Shown here in pieces: positions 16,434-26,136 of a stretch of DNA of 64,000 nucleotides. The DNA is from Hyphomicrobiales bacterium. Its GTDB lineage: Bacteria > Pseudomonadota > Alphaproteobacteria > Rhizobiales > Rhizobiaceae. The stretch's first letter is position 1. Each line of letters opens with the position of its first letter. Under the pieces are notes generated by a model. It was given only the letters and a program-made list of their open reading frames with translations, was not told where the DNA came from and searched no databases. The position numbers and the translations under genes were made by a program. The stretch lies in contig UBTY01000037.1 in NCBI GenBank assembly GCA_900468535.1, positions 1 through 64,000 on the forward strand. The letters run 5' to 3'.

Positions 16434-18715
16434 CCTGCTGCACGATCAACGCCGAAGCCGTACTTGCGATGGATCCAACCTTCTTCAGCTCAGAAGAGAT
16501 CGCCCTCGCGAGCCATTCCCTCGGGGACGGGCTGCGCCAGCTCGACCTCAGCGTTCCGGACGTCCATTGTGGCGGGTGCATTGGGACGGTAGAGAAGGCA
16601 TTGTCCGCTTTGACGTTTGTCAGGAAGGCGAGGGTCAATCTTACGTCCCGTCGCGTCACCTGCGTTTACCAGGAGATGTCGGGCAAGCGACCAACCGATC
16701 CGGCGCTCATCCTGGAGGCTATTGAAAAGGTGGGTTATCGCGTTCACCTATTCGCGACGGTAGGCACCGAGAACGACAAAACCCGTAACCAGCTACTGCT
16801 GGCCGTCGGGGTTTCCGGTTTTGCTGCGGCCAACATCATGCTGCTCTCGGTTTCGGTTTGGTCCGGCGCGGATGCGGCGACGCGGGATATGTTTCATTGG
16901 ATTTCGGCGATGATAGCGGCGCCAGCGCTCATCTATGCCGGAAGGTTCTTCTTTCGTTCGGCATGGAACGCGCTGAAGCGCGGGCGTACCAATATGGACG
17001 TACCAATCTCCTTGGCTGTGACGCTCTCATATGCGGTCTCGCTATGGGAGACGATGCACCATGGGGAACACGCCTGGTTCGACGCCACGGTTTCGCTGCT
17101 GTTCTTTCTCCTTATTGGCCGGACGCTCGACCACGTCATGCGCGAAAAGGCTCGGGCCGCCATCAATGGTCTTGCCCGCATAGCACCTCGCGGCGCGCTG
17201 GTGCTGCAGCGTGACGGGTCGCGACGGTACGTGGCGATAGAGGATATAGCCGTCGGCGATGAAATCGCAGTGGCGGCTGGAGACCGGATCCCGGTCGACG
17301 GCGTAATTGTCAGCGGCGAAAGCGATCTCGATCTCTCGATCGTCACCGGAGAGAGCAGCCCAGTGGCGGCCCGGAAAGGCACATCTACAAGTTCCGGTGC
17401 CATGAATCTTACCGGTTCCCTCGTCGTACGCGCGACTAAGACGGCGAAGGACTCGCTTCTCTCCGAAATCATTTCCCTGATGGAGGCAGCAGAGGGTGGA
17501 AGGGCCAAGTACAGGCGCATCGCCGACCGAGCGGCATCCCTGTATTCGCCTGTCGTTCACCTTCTTGCTCTCGTCTCCTTCCTCGGATGGGGCTTCATCG
17601 GCGGAGATTGGAAACAGGCCATGCTTGTCGCTGTCGCCGTTCTCATTATTACATGCCCGTGCGCACTCGGACTTGCGGTTCCCGTGGTGCAGGTCATAGC
17701 GGCGGGCGAACTCTTTCGTCGTGGTATCATGGTCAAGGACGGTTCAGCCCTCGAGCGGCTCGCAGAGGTCGACACGGTAGCTTTCGACAAGACCGGTACT
17801 GTCACTATGGGAACTCCACGACTGGTGAGCATGGAGGCGGCGGATGAAGCGGATGTTGCCCTCGCTGCCGGATTGGCAGCACACTCCAGACACCCACTTT
17901 CGCAAGCGCTCTTCCGCGGTGTCTCTGTGCCGGCTGCTGCGTTCGACCGTGTCTCGGAGACACCTGGTGGCGGTCTTGAAGCCTTTCGCGGGAACGCATG
18001 CTTTCGGCTGGGCAGCTTCTCCTTCACCTGCGGGGACGCTGCTCCCCCGCAGTCCCATGAGCCTTTTTCTGAGGTCGTTCTGGCGAAGGACGGCCGTCTT
18101 GTCGCGCGCTTCTTCTTCGAGGACGCCCTGAGACCGGGCGCGGGCGTGTCGATCCTGCGGCTTCACGACATGGGCTTCAAGACATTGATGCTTTCGGGAG
18201 ACCGCGAGGGCGTCGTGGCGGCTACGGCTGGCAAACTCGGAATCGGCGTCGCATTAGCAGCGTTGACGCCGGGGCAAAAAGTCGAAGCGTGCGAGAGACT
18301 CCGTGACGACGGACGGAAGATCTTCATGGTCGGAGACGGCATTAACGACGCTCCGGCACTCGCGGCCGCCCACGTCTCCATTGCACCGGCCACCGCCTCC
18401 GATATCGGCCGCCAGGCCGCGGATCTTGTCTTTTTCAACGAACGACTGGACGCGGTGCCACATGCCATCGAAGTGGCAAGGCGTTCGGCGTCGCTCATTC
18501 GACAGAACTTCGCTCTCGCGATCGGCTACAACGTTTTGGCTGTTCCTATCGCGATCGCCGGGTTTGCAACTCCGCTTATTGCTGCGGTCGCAATGTCGAC
18601 CTCGTCGCTGATCGTCGTGATCAACGCCCTGCGTCTCAATGCTTCCGCTAGGCGGTACCCGGCGAACGGGCAAAACGACGCCAACACAGTGGCAATGGGG
18701 GCAGCTTCGGCATGA
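16430..18715 (+). CDS. fixI: FixI/CcoI, copper P-type ATPase for cbb3 oxidase
   Basis: A 761-residue P1B-type ATPase. A metal-binding domain has CGGC at residues 47-50. The membrane metal site is CPC in TCPCALGLAVPV, the phosphorylated Asp is in DKTGTVTMG, and the hinge motif is GDGINDAPAL. The CPC motif marks it as a Cu(I) transporter. In the fixGHIS context it exports copper across the inner membrane for insertion into the cbb3 CuB site, rather than for detoxification. An extra N-terminal stretch (MTCCTINAEAVLAMD) with a CC pair precedes the domain. It overlaps both fixH and fixS by 4 bp. Confidence 0.96.
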   Translation: MTCCTINAEAVLAMDPTFFSSEEIALASHSLGDGLRQLDLSVPDVHCGGCIGTVEKALSALTFVRKARVNLTSRRVTCVYQEMSGKRPTDPALILEAIEKVGYRVHLFATVGTENDKTRNQLLLAVGVSGFAAANIMLLSVSVWSGADAATRDMFHWISAMIAAPALIYAGRFFFRSAWNALKRGRTNMDVPISLAVTLSYAVSLWETMHHGEHAWFDATVSLLFFLLIGRTLDHVMREKARAAINGLARIAPRGALVLQRDGSRRYVAIEDIAVGDEIAVAAGDRIPVDGVIVSGESDLDLSIVTGESSPVAARKGTSTSSGAMNLTGSLVVRATKTAKDSLLSEIISLMEAAEGGRAKYRRIADRAASLYSPVVHLLALVSFLGWGFIGGDWKQAMLVAVAVLIITCPCALGLAVPVVQVIAAGELFRRGIMVKDGSALERLAEVDTVAFDKTGTVTMGTPRLVSMEAADEADVALAAGLAAHSRHPLSQALFRGVSVPAAAFDRVSETPGGGLEAFRGNACFRLGSFSFTCGDAAPPQSHEPFSEVVLAKDGRLVARFFFEDALRPGAGVSILRLHDMGFKTLMLSGDREGVVAATAGKLGIGVALAALTPGQKVEACERLRDDGRKIFMVGDGINDAPALAAAHVSIAPATASDIGRQAADLVFFNERLDAVPHAIEVARRSASLIRQNFALAIGYNVLAVPIAIAGFATPLIAAVAMSTSSLIVVINALRLNASARRYPANGQNDANTVAMGAASA

Positions 18716-18849
18716 ACATGCTGATTTATCTGATCCCTATCGCGCTCCTGATGGGCGGCATCGGTCTCGCAGGCTTCCTCTGGTCGCTTAAAAGCGGGCA
18801 GTACGAAGATCTCGAAGGCGCGGCGTGGCGCGTGCTCGCCGACGATTAA
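18712..18849 (+). CDS. fixS: FixS/CcoS, cbb3 oxidase maturation protein
   Basis: A 45-residue protein: one membrane helix (LIYLIPIALLMGGIGLAGFLW) followed by the conserved short tail SLKSGQYEDLEGAAWR. CcoS is needed for cofactor insertion into cbb3 oxidase. Its ATG overlaps the fixI stop. Confidence 0.93.
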   Translation: MNMLIYLIPIALLMGGIGLAGFLWSLKSGQYEDLEGAAWRVLADD

Positions 18850-18889
18850 CAAGAGGAAATACGGCGCTAGATATGGCCGGGAGGAAACT

Positions 18890-19558
18890 ATGCTTCAAAA
18901 AATTCGCAGCTTAAGACAATCGGAACTTTTTCGCGGCGTCTCCGCGGAGGTGGCATCCGAACTCGAGTCGACGTGTCAGATACGAAAATACTTGAACAAT
19001 GAGCTGATCCATCCAGAAGGCGAGCGAGCCGTCGCGATTTTCTGCGTCCTCAAGGGCCTTGTCAGGCTCACGAAGACGGAGACGGCATCGGGACGAGAGG
19101 CCGACGTTTTCATTTGTGAGCCGGGCGAAACTTTCGGAGAGTATCTTCTCATCGAAGGAACGAATTATGCTACTACCGCCCGCTCGGCTGATGCTACGGA
19201 TGTCGCAGTTTTCGATCTGGTGCAACTTCGAAAGCTAGCGTCGCGTCACCCGATTCTTCAGATAAATGCTACGCGGATTATGTCGAGACACCTCAAGGAA
19301 GCGTTTCGCTGCATCTCCGCGGACCGCTTGCAGACGGCGCCCCAACGGGTGGCCAATTATTTCCTGAGCCACTGCCCGGAGGGCGCGTCGCAAGCGGGCT
19401 TCCGTCTGCCCTTTCAAAAGCGAATTCTTGCGGGGAAACTGGGTCTTGCTCCGGAAGCATTGTCCAGAGCGTTCGCCGCCCTTGGCCCCGTCGGCGTTAG
19501 CGTGCACGGGCGCGCGGTGACGATCATGAGCGTGGCGAACCTTCGAGGCGCCTGCTAA
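18890..19558 (+). CDS. Crp/Fnr-family regulator (Dnr/NnrR-like)
   Basis: A 222-residue protein with a Crp-like sensory fold (~10-125) and a C-terminal winged helix with recognition segment LAPEALSRAFAAL. No Fe-S cysteine cluster is present. Regulators of this length and type next to denitrification genes are often NO- or heme-responsive (Dnr, NnrR), but the subgroup cannot be fixed by eye. The recognition helix differs from that of FixK at 9584, so its target may not be the same box. It follows fixS by 40 bp with a clear ribosome site (GGAGGAAAC) and may be cotranscribed with fixGHIS. Confidence 0.85.
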   Translation: MLQKIRSLRQSELFRGVSAEVASELESTCQIRKYLNNELIHPEGERAVAIFCVLKGLVRLTKTETASGREADVFICEPGETFGEYLLIEGTNYATTARSADATDVAVFDLVQLRKLASRHPILQINATRIMSRHLKEAFRCISADRLQTAPQRVANYFLSHCPEGASQAGFRLPFQKRILAGKLGLAPEALSRAFAALGPVGVSVHGRAVTIMSVANLRGAC

Positions 19559-19701
19559 GAGGAGGTGCCAGAATTGGGGGTGACTGGTAAAAAAAATTAA
19601 ACGTACCTTAAGGTCTTCACCCTATTTCCGGGGCTGTCGCTAGGAGCGGCCTCACAGGCATAACATGAGGGGATGCCCAGGATTCCGGCGCGGAATGATA
19701 A

Positions 19702-21651
19702 CCGCTGGCAGGAACGGTTAGCGCGCTTTGCGGGGTTCCGATACGTCATCTCTCAATCACAATCAAATTTCTTACTCTTCTCGCGTCGGTGGGGATCTTC
19801 GTCCTTTGTGCAGTCGCCTACTCGAGCTATCAAATGTTATCGATCGACAAGCAGTATCAGGGACTGTTGCAGGGTGAGGAAACTGCAGTCATTAATCTCG
19901 CGCGCGCGAACCGATCGCTTCAAACCGCACGGGCGGCTATCAGCGACATGCTCATGTCGCGGACCGATGCCGCAAATCGGTCTGCTATGGCGGAACTGGA
20001 CATCGCGCGGGAAAGCTTCGTGAAATTCATCGACACCGCAATTGCGGCCTTGCCGGGCAACGAGGAACTACAACCCATCAAAATCCGGGGCCTGCGGATC
20101 ATCGATGAAACGTGCAAGCTCTCGGTTCAAAAGGCACTCGTCGCGACGGCGTCCGAAGAGGTTCTGGCTTCACAGGCGGAATTCCTCACACAGTGCCAGC
20201 CTCAATTCCCGGAAGTGTCGAAAACCTCGGTCGAAGTCGCGCAGAAGCTTATCGGCGACGTAGACGCGAAGGACGACGCCGCAGAGGCTGCCGCGGGAAG
20301 CGCTATTTGGACGACTGTGGCTTCCATCCTCGGGGGTCTTTGCGTATTCCTCCTCCTTGGCTTGGCAGGTGTGCGCAAATGGCTGGTTGCTCCGGTCAGG
20401 GATCTGTCCGAAGCTATGCGCCGCCTTGCCGATGCGGACTATTCTACCGAAGTTACTGAGCGCGACCGTCGCGATGAAATCGGCGCCATGGCTCGCGCCG
20501 TCCAAGTCTTCAAGGAAAACGGGCAGCGCGGCGTTGAACTGGAGCGTGAGGCCAACGAAACGCGCGGTCGCTCCGAGGGCGAGCGCCGGCGCAATGCTGA
20601 GATCGAGCGGCGGCGCGCTGAAGAGATGGGAACCGCTACGCAAAGCCTGGGATCCGGTCTCAAGCACCTTGCTTGAGGAGATCTCACCTTCACTCTTGAT
20701 GTGCCGTTCGCCTCCGATTTCGAGGGGCTGCGGACGGACTTCAACAGCGCTGTGTCCCAGCTCGCACAGACCCTTTTTGCAGTATCGCAGGCAACGGCGG
20801 CGATCGACGCAGGATCGCAGGAGGTCAGCCGAAGCGCAGACCTGTCTAAACGGACCGAACAGCAGGCGGCGTCTCTCGAAGAGACCGCCGCCGCGCTCGA
20901 CCAGATCACCGCCAACGTTTCGAACTCGTCCAGACGGGCAGATGAGGCCCGGTCCGTCGCCGCGGAAGCGGAGGAGAGCGCAGAGCATTCGGCTCAGGTG
21001 GTCGCGAAGGCGGTAGACGCGATCGAGAAGATCGAGGGATCTTCACGGCAAATATCCAGCATCATCGGCGTCATCGACGACATCGCGTTCCAGACCAATC
21101 TACTAGCATTGAACGCAGGCGTCGAGGCGGCGCGGGCCGGAGAGGCGGGCAAAGGATTTGCTGTGGTTGCCCAGGAAGTCCGGGAACTTGCGCAACGCTC
21201 CGCAAACGCCGCGCGTGAGATCAAGGATCTCATCCGCACCTCCGAGACTGAAGTCGTGAACGGCGTCGCGCTGGTCCGCGAGACCGGGGGCGCGCTCGAC
21301 ACCATCCAGAAGCATGTTGCCAAGATCAACCAGCACATGGATTCGATCGCCATATCCGCCAAGGAGCAGTCGGTCGGCCTGACGCAGGTGAACACTGCCG
21401 TAAACGAGATGGACCAGGTGACGCAGAAGAACGCTGCGATGGTGGAGGAGACAAATGCTGCGAGCGCCACGCTCGCTGGAGAAAGTGGAAAACTACGATC
21501 ATTCATTTTCGCGTTCCAGCTTCCACGTATCGTTGCCGGCCAGCAGTCCGACCAGGCCTTCCGCTCGGGCGGGAATATAAGCACCCTCAGACCTTCGCTG
21601 GGACGCGGGGCAGCGGCCGCGCAGCCCTTGGCCGATTGGGAGGAATTCTGA
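19702..21651 (+). pseudogene. methyl-accepting chemotaxis protein, interrupted by an in-frame TGA and lacking a normal start
   Basis: One frame runs from about 19702 to 21651. It contains a first membrane helix (ITIKFLTLLASVGIFVLCAV), a periplasmic helical domain, a second helix (ILGGLCVFLLLGLAG), HAMP, and a full MCP signalling domain with hairpin tip FQTNLLALNAGVEAARAGEAG. A TGA at 20674-20676 stops it between the linker (GLKHLA) and GDLTFTLDVPF; the frame is unchanged on both sides. There is no ATG, GTG or TTG before the first helix in this frame: the first usable start, GTG 19789, lies inside that helix, and stops lie at 19696-19701. Both faults suggest decay, although the rest is intact, so loss looks recent. 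A cytosolic receptor fragment could still start at GTG 20701. Confidence 0.8.
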
Positions 21652-21665
21652 TCTACTGCGGTAAC

Positions 21666-21689
21666 GCCCGCGTCTCGTTTTTCGCGGGC
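21666..21689 (+). terminator. hairpin after the chemoreceptor gene
   Basis: A 7-bp stem GCCCGCG / CGCGGGC encloses a T-rich 10-nt loop 14 bp after the chemoreceptor stop. No U-tract follows, so efficiency is uncertain. Confidence 0.45.
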
Positions 21690-21786
21690 AATACCGGGTT
21701 AATCCTAACCTACCGGTCCGCCGGTGGTAGCGCGGGCTGCAATCCTGCGTTATGTGTGGTGCCCACAAGCAGCAGGGCGGAGGCAT

Positions 21787-22506
21787 ATGGAACTGGATCG
21801 TATTCTCGTCGTCGATGACGACGCCCGGATCAGGCAAATGCTCGTCCGATATTTTGATGATAACGGCTACCGCGTGACGGCGGTAGCAAATGGCGCGGGG
21901 ATGCGCGCTGAACTTTATAAAAACGAATATGTCGCAATTTTCCTGGATCTGGTTCTTCCAGGAGGAGAAAACGGCTTCGATTTGCTCAAGGAGCTTCGGG
22001 GCAAATCCGACGTTCCCGTTCTGATGCTAACGGGACAGGACGATGTCACGGACAAGGTCATCGGACTGGAGTTCGGCGCCGACGACTATGTTGCCAAGCC
22101 ATTTCACCTGCGCGAACTTCTCGCTCGCTTGAGGACGGTGCTGAGACGACGGGCTGCTGCGAGTCCGCCTGCGGCGAAATCCGCTCCCGCCGACGAAACT
22201 TTCCGTTTCGAAGGCTTCCATCTTGACGTGCCACGACGCAGACTCACCTCGCCGGGGGGCGACGATGTCCCGCTGACAACCGGCGAGTTCGACATGCTTC
22301 TGGTCTTCGTCCGGAATTCCGGGCGGGTGCTGTCGAGAGAGACCCTGATGGAACTCACTCGAAGCAGGAACCTCGAAGCATTTGATCGGGTAATTGACGC
22401 TCAGATCGTACGCCTGCGCAAGAAGATCGAACCGGATCCGAAGGCGCCCGCGCTCATCCAGTCCGTTCGCGGCATCGGCTACGTCTTCACGGGACGAGAG
22501 CTCTAA
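21787..22506 (+). CDS. OmpR/PhoB-type response regulator, candidate FxkR
   Basis: A 239-residue protein. Receiver domain (~4-118): acidic pair in VVDDDAR, phospho-Asp in FLDLVLPGG, Lys in AKPFHLRELL. DNA-binding winged helix (~140-236) with LTTGEFDMLLVF, VIDAQIVRLRKKIE and the final GIGYVF motif. The ATG at 21787 gives the usual start MELDRILVVDDD. No kinase gene is adjacent. The hybrid FixL at 7647 lacks a FixJ partner, and in R. etli that role is filled by FxkR, an OmpR-class regulator binding the K-box. A K-box-like site precedes fixK here, so this is the natural candidate, by inference only. Confidence 0.85.
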   Translation: MELDRILVVDDDARIRQMLVRYFDDNGYRVTAVANGAGMRAELYKNEYVAIFLDLVLPGGENGFDLLKELRGKSDVPVLMLTGQDDVTDKVIGLEFGADDYVAKPFHLRELLARLRTVLRRRAAASPPAAKSAPADETFRFEGFHLDVPRRRLTSPGGDDVPLTTGEFDMLLVFVRNSGRVLSRETLMELTRSRNLEAFDRVIDAQIVRLRKKIEPDPKAPALIQSVRGIGYVFTGREL

Positions 22507-22517
22507 GAGCGAGTTAA

Positions 22518-22531
22518 TTGATCCCCGTCAA
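22518..22531 (+). promoter_or_regulatory. FNR/FixK box upstream of ccmI
   Basis: TTGATCCCCGTCAA fits TTGAY-N4-RTCAA and is centred 60 bp before the ccmI start at 22585. It suggests that the plasmid cytochrome c maturation genes are induced at low oxygen. Confidence 0.75.
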
Positions 22532-22584
22532 TGTGCAGGGCAGGGAGGTGGATAATATGCTCTCGCAACAGAGCACGTTTGAAC

Positions 22585-23709
22585 ATGATTATTTGGATTT
22601 TATTCGCGGCGGTCACGGGCATCGTGACGGCCGTGCTACTGCACCCGCTGTCGAGGCCTCCCCGAGCCGCCGGGCCGACAGGCGACGCAGGACAAATCTA
22701 TCGCGACCAGATCGAAGAACTCCTGCGCGAACGCGCGGACGGCAGAATAAGCGTGGTCGAATACGAGCTCGCGCGGGCGGAGACAGCAAGGCGCTTGTTC
22801 CGCGAAGTTGACGTAGACGAGATAGAGCGCCGGCCTGTTTCCCTGGGAAAGGTGAAACTAGCCATGGCTGCCTTCCTATCGCTTGCGAGTATTTCACTTT
22901 ACGTCGCGATTGGCTCGCCGGATCTTCCGTCTCTCCCGCTACAGCAGAGGCTCGCTCATCCGGGGCAGGATCTTGCCATCTTGATCCGCAAGACGGAGAC
23001 TCATCTTGCCAATGCGCCCGACGACGGCCGCGGATGGGATGTCATTGCGCCAATCTACCTGAGAACCAATCGCACCGCTGACGCGGCCAAAGCCTACGAG
23101 AACGCCATTAGGCTGCAAGGTCCAAATTCTGAGAGGCTCGATGGTTTGACCGAAGCCCTTCTCGCGAATTCGAACGGTACCGTCACCGACTCAGTCAAAA
23201 GCGTTTTGGAGCGGTCCTTGGCGGTCGATCCGCGAAATCCTCGAGCCGGGTTCTATAGTGCTCTGGGTCTCGAGCAGGCCGGAAGAACTGGCGAGGCGCT
23301 AAGTGCTTTCGAGGCGATCGCTAAGGATACGCCTGTCGACGCGCCGTGGCTGCCGATGGTCAATGATCATGTCGCCAAAAACGGTGGAACACCTGTCACT
23401 GCGCCCGTTGACGCCCCCCGAGCGCCGACTGAGGACCAAATCGTGGCCGCGAACGGAAGAAGCGCGAATGATCAGGAGCAGATGGTTCGTGGTATGGTAA
23501 CACGCCTCGATGAGAAGCTGACCCGGAATCCGGATGACTTCCAAGGCTGGCTGCAGCTTATCACTTCATATGGTGTTCTTCATGACAAGCCTCGCACGCA
23601 AGACGCGCTCAAACGCGCGTTAGCAAGGTTTCAGTCGAATAGTAACGAGGGTTACAAGCTGATCGCGACCGCGCGCGAATTCGGCGTCGAGAGAAACGAA
23701 CATGACTAG
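22585..23709 (+). CDS. ccmI: cytochrome c maturation protein CcmI (CycH)
   Basis: A 374-residue protein with an N-terminal helix (MIIWILFAAVTGIVTAVLL), a short cytoplasmic stretch (YRDQIEELLRERADGRI...), a second helix (VKLAMAAFLSLASISLYVAI), then periplasmic TPR-like repeats to the end. CcmI chaperones apocytochrome c to the heme ligation complex. The ATG at 22585 places the first membrane helix at the N terminus, as in the family; an earlier in-frame start at 22531 would add an implausible Cys/Arg leader. It starts the ccmIEFH (cycHJKL) operon and overlaps ccmE by 8 bp. Confidence 0.92.
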   Translation: MIIWILFAAVTGIVTAVLLHPLSRPPRAAGPTGDAGQIYRDQIEELLRERADGRISVVEYELARAETARRLFREVDVDEIERRPVSLGKVKLAMAAFLSLASISLYVAIGSPDLPSLPLQQRLAHPGQDLAILIRKTETHLANAPDDGRGWDVIAPIYLRTNRTADAAKAYENAIRLQGPNSERLDGLTEALLANSNGTVTDSVKSVLERSLAVDPRNPRAGFYSALGLEQAGRTGEALSAFEAIAKDTPVDAPWLPMVNDHVAKNGGTPVTAPVDAPRAPTEDQIVAANGRSANDQEQMVRGMVTRLDEKLTRNPDDFQGWLQLITSYGVLHDKPRTQDALKRALARFQSNSNEGYKLIATAREFGVERNEHD

Positions 23710-24154
23710 AAAGCAGAAACGGCTCGCTATCATCGGCGGTGGCATGAGTTTCATACTGGCTGCGGTTCTCCTTGTGCTTTTTGCCTTCGGCCAGTCCGTT
23801 GCCTACTTCTACATGCCATCGGACCTTGCGTCCGGGAGCGTCCGTCCTGGCACAAGAATTCGTCTAGGTGGTCTCGTGGGAGAAGGTAGCATCAAGCGCG
23901 GCGGCGGAACCGACGTCGATTTCACAGTGACCGACCCCGGCGGGGCGGTCGTGCAAGTTCGGTACGCTGGAATCCTTCCAGACCTTTTCCGCGAAGGACA
24001 AGGTGTTGTCACCGAAGGGCATTTCGAAGCCGACGGGCAGCTCTTCTCGGCGGACACGGTGCTTGCCAAGCACGATGAAAGATACGTGCCGAAGGAAGTC
24101 GCTGAAAGACTGAAGGAGCAAGGCCTCTGGCAACACGGGGATTCGAAGCAATGA
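23702..24154 (+). CDS. ccmE: heme chaperone CcmE (CycJ)
   Basis: A 150-residue protein: N-terminal membrane anchor (LAIIGGGMSFILAAVLLVLFAF) followed by an OB-fold domain. The covalent heme-binding His lies in LAKHDERYVP near the C terminus. CcmE accepts heme from CcmC and delivers it to CcmFH. It overlaps ccmI by 8 bp and ccmF by 4 bp. Confidence 0.95.
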   Translation: MTRKQKRLAIIGGGMSFILAAVLLVLFAFGQSVAYFYMPSDLASGSVRPGTRIRLGGLVGEGSIKRGGGTDVDFTVTDPGGAVVQVRYAGILPDLFREGQGVVTEGHFEADGQLFSADTVLAKHDERYVPKEVAERLKEQGLWQHGDSKQ

Positions 24155-26136
24155 TCATCGAAATCGGCCACTACGCACTCGTTCTGGCGCTGGCGACGGC
24201 AATCATTCTCTCTGTCGTTCCCGCCATCGGCGCCAGCCGTGGCAATCAATCGATGATGGACGTCGCGCCGCTCGGCTCGATGGTTCTCTTCGGCCTCGTC
24301 GCCTTTTCCTTCGGCGTGCTGACCTATGCGCATGTCGTCTCCGACTTCTCGGTCGAGAATGTTTGGGAGAACTCGCACTCGTTAGTGCCGCTGATCTACA
24401 AATATTCCGGCGTGTGGGGCAATCACGAGGGATCGATGATGCTCTGGTTGCTGATCCTGGCGTTGTTCAGTGCGCTGGTTGCGGTCTTCGGGCGCAATCT
24501 GCCGAACACGCTACGAGCCAATGTATTGGCGGTGCAGGCTTGGGTCTCTGTCGCATTCATCCTCTTCATCCTGTTGACCTCCAACCCCTTCGTTCGTCTT
24601 GATCCGGCGCCAGCCGAGGGGAGCGACCTGAACCCGGTGCTCCAGGATATCGGCCTCGCGATCCATCCGCCGCTTCTCTATCTCGGCTATGTTGGCTTCT
24701 CCGTCTGTTTTTCCTTTGCCGTTGCGGCCCTCCTCGAAGGGCGCATTGATGCTGCTTGGGCGCGCTGGGTGCGCCCTTGGACGTTGGCCGCCTGGACCTT
24801 TCTCACGCTCGGTATCGCGATGGGATCCTATTGGGCGTATTACGAACTTGGCTGGGGCGGCTGGTGGTTCTGGGATCCGGTCGAGAACGCCTCCTTCATG
24901 CCCTGGCTGGCGGGAACCGCACTGCTGCACTCGGCTCTCGTCATGGAAAAACGAGAGGCACTGAAGATCTGGACGGTCCTGCTGGCCATCCTGACTTTCT
25001 CGCTGTCGCTGATGGGGACGTTCCTGGTGCGCTCCGGCGTGCTTACCTCGGTCCATGCCTTTGCGAGCGACCCCAGCCGAGGCATCTTCATTCTCTGTAT
25101 TCTGTTGATCTTCATCGGCGGGGCGCTGTCGCTCTTCGCCTTCCGCGCGCCGCTGCTTTCGGCAGGCGGGCTTTTTGCGCCGATTTCACGCGAGGGCGCG
25201 CTGGTTCTGAATAACCTGATATTGACCGTAGCCTGCGGGACGGTGCTGACGGGCACGCTTTATCCGCTGCTGCTGGAAACGCTTACTAGCGACAAGATCT
25301 CGGTCGGTCCGCCCTTCTTCAATATGACATTCGGCCTGCTGATGATCCCACTGCTGCTTGTGGTCCCCTTCGGGCCACTGCTCGCCTGGAAGCGCGGCGA
25401 TCTTCTGGGCGCCCTGCAGCGACTCTATGTGGTCGCGGGCCTCGCTTTCGCTGCCGCACTTGTCTTATTCTACATCGAGCATGGCGGCCCGGTCCTTTCG
25501 GTTCTCGGCCTCGCTGCCGGACTGTTCCTCGTGTTCGGCGCTGCTGCCGATCTCTGGTACCGAGCCGGTATCGGCAAGGTGGCGGCAAATGTCGCGTGGC
25601 GCAGGCTGACCGGTCTACCGAGGTCGGCCTTTGGTACGGCGCTTGCGCATGCCGGTCTCGGCATCACCGTTCTCGGCATCGTCGCGGTCTCGACCTTTGC
25701 GACCGAGCATGTGGTGCAGATGAAGCCTGGTGAGACCACCGATGCGGGCGGCTACTCGCTACATTTCGACGGCATGCAGCCGGCGATCGGACCGAACTAC
25801 AGGGAGGATCGCGCCCACTTCAGCATCCGCCGAGGCGGCGTCGATGTCGCCGACGTCTGGTCTGCCAAGCGTGTCTACAGCGCGCGCCAAATGCCGACGA
25901 CGGAGGCGGGAATTCTGACCTTCGGTTTGAGCCAGCTTTATATCTCCCTCGGCGACCCGACCAATGACGGCGGCATCGTCGTGCGCGTGTGGTGGAAGCC
26001 GTTCATTCTCTGCATCTGGGGCGGCGCTTTGGTCATGGCTTCCGGAGGCTTCGTTTCGCTTAGCGACCGGCGCCTACGAGTCGGTGTTCCGCGGCGCAAG
26101 GTCAAGACCGCTGCAGCGATGGAGCCCGCGGAATGA
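24151..26136 (+). CDS. ccmF: cytochrome c heme lyase CcmF (CycK)
   Basis: A 661-residue polytopic membrane protein with about 14 hydrophobic segments. The periplasmic heme-handling WWD motif is visible as GWGGWWFWDPVENASFMPWL, with conserved His residues in adjacent loops (e.g. NSHSLVPLIYKYSG, LAIHPPLLYLGY). It transfers heme from CcmE to apocytochromes together with CcmH and CcmI. Length is normal for the family. It overlaps ccmE and ccmH by 4 bp each. Confidence 0.96.
   Translation: MIIEIGHYALVLALATAIILSVVPAIGASRGNQSMMDVAPLGSMVLFGLVAFSFGVLTYAHVVSDFSVENVWENSHSLVPLIYKYSGVWGNHEGSMMLWLLILALFSALVAVFGRNLPNTLRANVLAVQAWVSVAFILFILLTSNPFVRLDPAPAEGSDLNPVLQDIGLAIHPPLLYLGYVGFSVCFSFAVAALLEGRIDAAWARWVRPWTLAAWTFLTLGIAMGSYWAYYELGWGGWWFWDPVENASFMPWLAGTALLHSALVMEKREALKIWTVLLAILTFSLSLMGTFLVRSGVLTSVHAFASDPSRGIFILCILLIFIGGALSLFAFRAPLLSAGGLFAPISREGALVLNNLILTVACGTVLTGTLYPLLLETLTSDKISVGPPFFNMTFGLLMIPLLLVVPFGPLLAWKRGDLLGALQRLYVVAGLAFAAALVLFYIEHGGPVLSVLGLAAGLFLVFGAAADLWYRAGIGKVAANVAWRRLTGLPRSAFGTALAHAGLGITVLGIVAVSTFATEHVVQMKPGETTDAGGYSLHFDGMQPAIGPNYREDRAHFSIRRGGVDVADVWSAKRVYSARQMPTTEAGILTFGLSQLYISLGDPTNDGGIVVRVWWKPFILCIWGGALVMASGGFVSLSDRRLRVGVPRRKVKTAAAMEPAE

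Noticed and set aside
20674..20676. TGA in the chemoreceptor as a selenocysteine or readthrough codon
   Set aside because: No SECIS-like hairpin was seen, the position is an ordinary Asp in relatives, and the gene also lacks a start; decay or sequencing error is simpler.
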